Shown piece after piece: positions 4,705 through 5,884 of a stretch of 5,884 bases of DNA (position 1 is its first letter; every line of letters begins with the position of its first letter). The notes beneath the pieces are model-generated. The model saw only the letters and a list, made by a program, of their open reading frames with translations. It was not told the DNA's origin and did not search any database. Source of the DNA: a bacterium (GTDB lineage: Bacteria > Patescibacteria > Paceibacteria > UBA9973 > SBAW01); contig JAKAIP010000046.1 in assembly GCA_021825025.1 (NCBI GenBank), forward strand, positions 1 through 5,884. The letters are read 5' to 3'. The position numbers and the translations under genes are program-made.

Positions 4705-5109
4705 ATGCAACCTGATCACCAACACACTGAGGAGAACTGGCGTAGAGAATTAACACCAGAGCAATATCATATACTGCGTGAAAAGGGAACTGAACCTCCA
4801 TTTTCAGGAGCGCTTTTACATGAGGAACGTACAGGAACATATCATTGTGCTGCTTGTAATGCAGCACTCTTTTCTTCGGACGCAAAGTTTGATTCTGGAA
4901 CTGGATGGCCAAGTTTCGATCAGGCCCTTCCTGGTGCGGTGAAGGCACGAGACGATTCTTCATATGGTATGCATCGTACTGAGATTATCTGTACCAGCTG
5001 TGGTTCGCATATAGGTCACCTATTTTCTGATGGTCCCACAAAAACAGGTATGCGGTACTGTACGAACTCAACGTGTCTTTCGTTTGATACCCGTACAGAA
5101 ATGCGTTAG
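4705..5109 (+). CDS. msrB: Peptide methionine-(R)-S-oxide reductase MsrB
   Basis: A cytoplasmic enzyme of 134 residues that reduces the R form of methionine sulfoxide in proteins, normally recharged by thioredoxin. The family pattern is complete: an [20 protein letters not shown] start (11-30), zinc Cys pairs C48/C51 and C96/C99, the substrate pocket DSGTGWPSF (63-71), HIGHLF with H102 and H105, and the catalytic C119 in RYCTNS. The recycling Cys that E. coli has in SGCGWPSF is Thr66 here; an extra C124 sits five residues after the catalytic Cys where Ala is common. There is no MsrA fusion. The frame is open further upstream, but a longer start would run back through the PAP2 gene; ATG 4705 is fixed by the -10 box six bases before it. 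It is divergent from the PAP2 gene. Confidence 0.96.
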   Translation: MQPDHQHTEENWRRELTPEQYHILREKGTEPPFSGALLHEERTGTYHCAACNAALFSSDAKFDSGTGWPSFDQALPGAVKARDDSSYGMHRTEIICTSCGSHIGHLFSDGPTKTGMRYCTNSTCLSFDTRTEMR

Positions 5110-5120
5110 GCTACCTAATA

Positions 5121-5146
5121 GCACGACCGCGTGCATTTTCTTTTTT
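5121..5146 (+). terminator. Short hairpin with T tract after msrB
   Basis: GCACG (5121-5125) and CGTGC (5130-5134) form a 5-bp GC-rich stem with a four-base loop, followed by ATTTTCTTTTTT. It lies 11 bases after the msrB stop and only two bases before the typA ATG. It looks like a small intrinsic terminator, but as it abuts typA it could instead be the typA leader or an attenuator. No separate typA promoter is clear; TAATAG near 5116-5121 is a weak -10 candidate. Confidence 0.5.
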
Positions 5147-5148
5147 GT

Positions 5149-5884
5149 ATGGATATTCGCAATATTGCCATCATCGCACACGTGGACCACGGTAAGACGA
5201 CGCTTACTGATGCTCTCCTGCGCCAAACAGGCGCAGCAGGGGAAGGGGTATCCATGGATTCCAATGACTTGGAGAGAGAGCGCGGTATTACTATATACGC
5301 AAAAAATGCAGCCGTCATATATAAAGGAACAAAGATCAACATTGTTGATACGCCCGGCCATGCCGATTTCGGATCGGAAGTGGAGCGAGTGCTCCGCTCT
5401 ATTGATTCAGTGCTGTTGGTGGTGGATGCGCAGGAAGGTCCCATGCCGCAGACTCGATTCGTGCTTAAAAAGTCTCTGGAGCTCGGACTCAAACCTATTG
5501 TAGTCATCAATAAAATAGACAAACCGGCTGCCGACCCTGCGGCGTGCGAGGAAGCAGTACTGGAATTATTTTTGGAATTAGGGGCAAATGATGCACAGGC
5601 AAATTTCCCCGTCGTGTACGCCATTGGCAGAGAGGGTATCGCCAAACGCGCACTCACGGACGAATCGCACGATCTTACGCCGCTATTGGAAGCAATCTTG
5701 GAATATGTACCGGCGGCATCAGCATCTGGAATAGCACTACGCGCGCAACCTTTTAATTTGGGGTATGACAATTTTTTAGGACGCCTTGCAGTGGTGCGCG
5801 TCTACGCGGGTACGCTCACGCCTGGTAGTACGGTATATGTGAAAAAAGCTGATGGAACCGTACATACGGGGAAAATTACTAAAC
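5149..5884 (+). CDS. typA: Ribosome-associated GTPase TypA/BipA (3' partial)
   Basis: The first 245 residues of the translational GTPase TypA (BipA), which binds the 70S ribosome at the elongation-factor site and aids 50S assembly and stress growth; full proteins are about 600 residues. The G domain is clear: G1 AHVDHGKTT (10-18), G2 in [11 protein letters not shown] (38-48), G3 [16 protein letters not shown] (67-82), which is typical of TypA, and G4 NKIDKP (121-126). Domain II starts near residue 195 ([18 protein letters not shown]) and the window ends in it. Two oddities: the loop between the first helix and MDSND is about five residues shorter than usual, and the G5 stretch reads YAIGREG where YAS-A/G is usual. 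The ATG at 5149 is where family similarity begins. There is no Shine-Dalgarno sequence; a T-rich tract precedes it. Confidence 0.95.
   Translation, partial: MDIRNIAIIAHVDHGKTTLTDALLRQTGAAGEGVSMDSNDLERERGITIYAKNAAVIYKGTKINIVDTPGHADFGSEVERVLRSIDSVLLVVDAQEGPMPQTRFVLKKSLELGLKPIVVINKIDKPAADPAACEEAVLELFLELGANDAQANFPVVYAIGREGIAKRALTDESHDLTPLLEAILEYVPAASASGIALRAQPFNLGYDNFLGRLAVVRVYAGTLTPGSTVYVKKADGTVHTGKITK

Noticed and set aside
4686..4706. Longer PAP2 start seven codons upstream (ATG at 4706)
   Set aside because: It would overlap the msrB start codon and place its promoter within msrB; the -10 box on the minus strand fits the start at 4685.
5115..5771. Minus-strand open frame of 218 codons opposite typA
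   Set aside because: It is the shadow of the strongly conserved TypA G domain on the plus strand. Its Ser/Ala/Thr-rich translation shows no domain.

Overview
The window looks like part of a chromosome from an ultra-small Patescibacteria/CPR bacterium, probably of the Parcubacteria type. This is inferred from the gene mix: a compact DEAD-box helicase, SPW-like and SHOCT mini membrane proteins, a DUF5666-like secreted protein, a divergent carbonic-anhydrase-like protein and TypA. Further hints are the very short intergenic gaps, the moderate GC, the near absence of Shine-Dalgarno sequences, and several genes whose -10 box sits about six bases before the start codon, which suggests leaderless transcripts. 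TGA is used as a stop, so the code is standard in that respect. There is no sign of a mobile element, CRISPR array, tRNA or rRNA.

Layout, left to right. (1) The 3' end of an RhlE-like DEAD-box RNA helicase, closed by a strong terminator. (2) A dienelactone-hydrolase-family alpha/beta hydrolase with a probable leaderless promoter. (3) A region from about 1400 to 3400 that is mostly small envelope proteins: an SPW-like two-helix membrane protein, one doubtful and one plausible tiny ORF, a one-helix SHOCT protein, an extraordinary secreted tyrosine-rich protein (41 Tyr in about 97 mature residues), and a secreted protein with two DUF5666-like beta domains, closed by a strong terminator. (4) A beta-carbonic-anhydrase-like protein with its own promoter and Shine-Dalgarno sequence. 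(5) A PAP2 membrane phosphatase on the minus strand, convergent with the carbonic-anhydrase-like gene and sharing a terminator hairpin with it. (6) msrB (peptide methionine-R-sulfoxide reductase), divergent from the PAP2 gene. Both genes appear to start from one 11-bp palindrome that carries a -10 box on each strand. (7) The 5' part of typA/bipA, running off the right edge.

How the genes may work together: the housekeeping genes at the edges (RNA helicase, ribosome-associated GTPase) bracket an accessory block that acts mostly at the cell envelope. The tiny basic ORF, the SHOCT protein and the Tyr-rich protein follow one another at gaps of 3 and 20 bases and are probably co-transcribed. The SHOCT protein's predicted outward-facing N-terminus is itself Tyr/Gly-rich, which hints at a shared surface role with the secreted Tyr-rich protein. 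This block is the part of the window most likely to hold undescribed biology. All functional links within it are inference.
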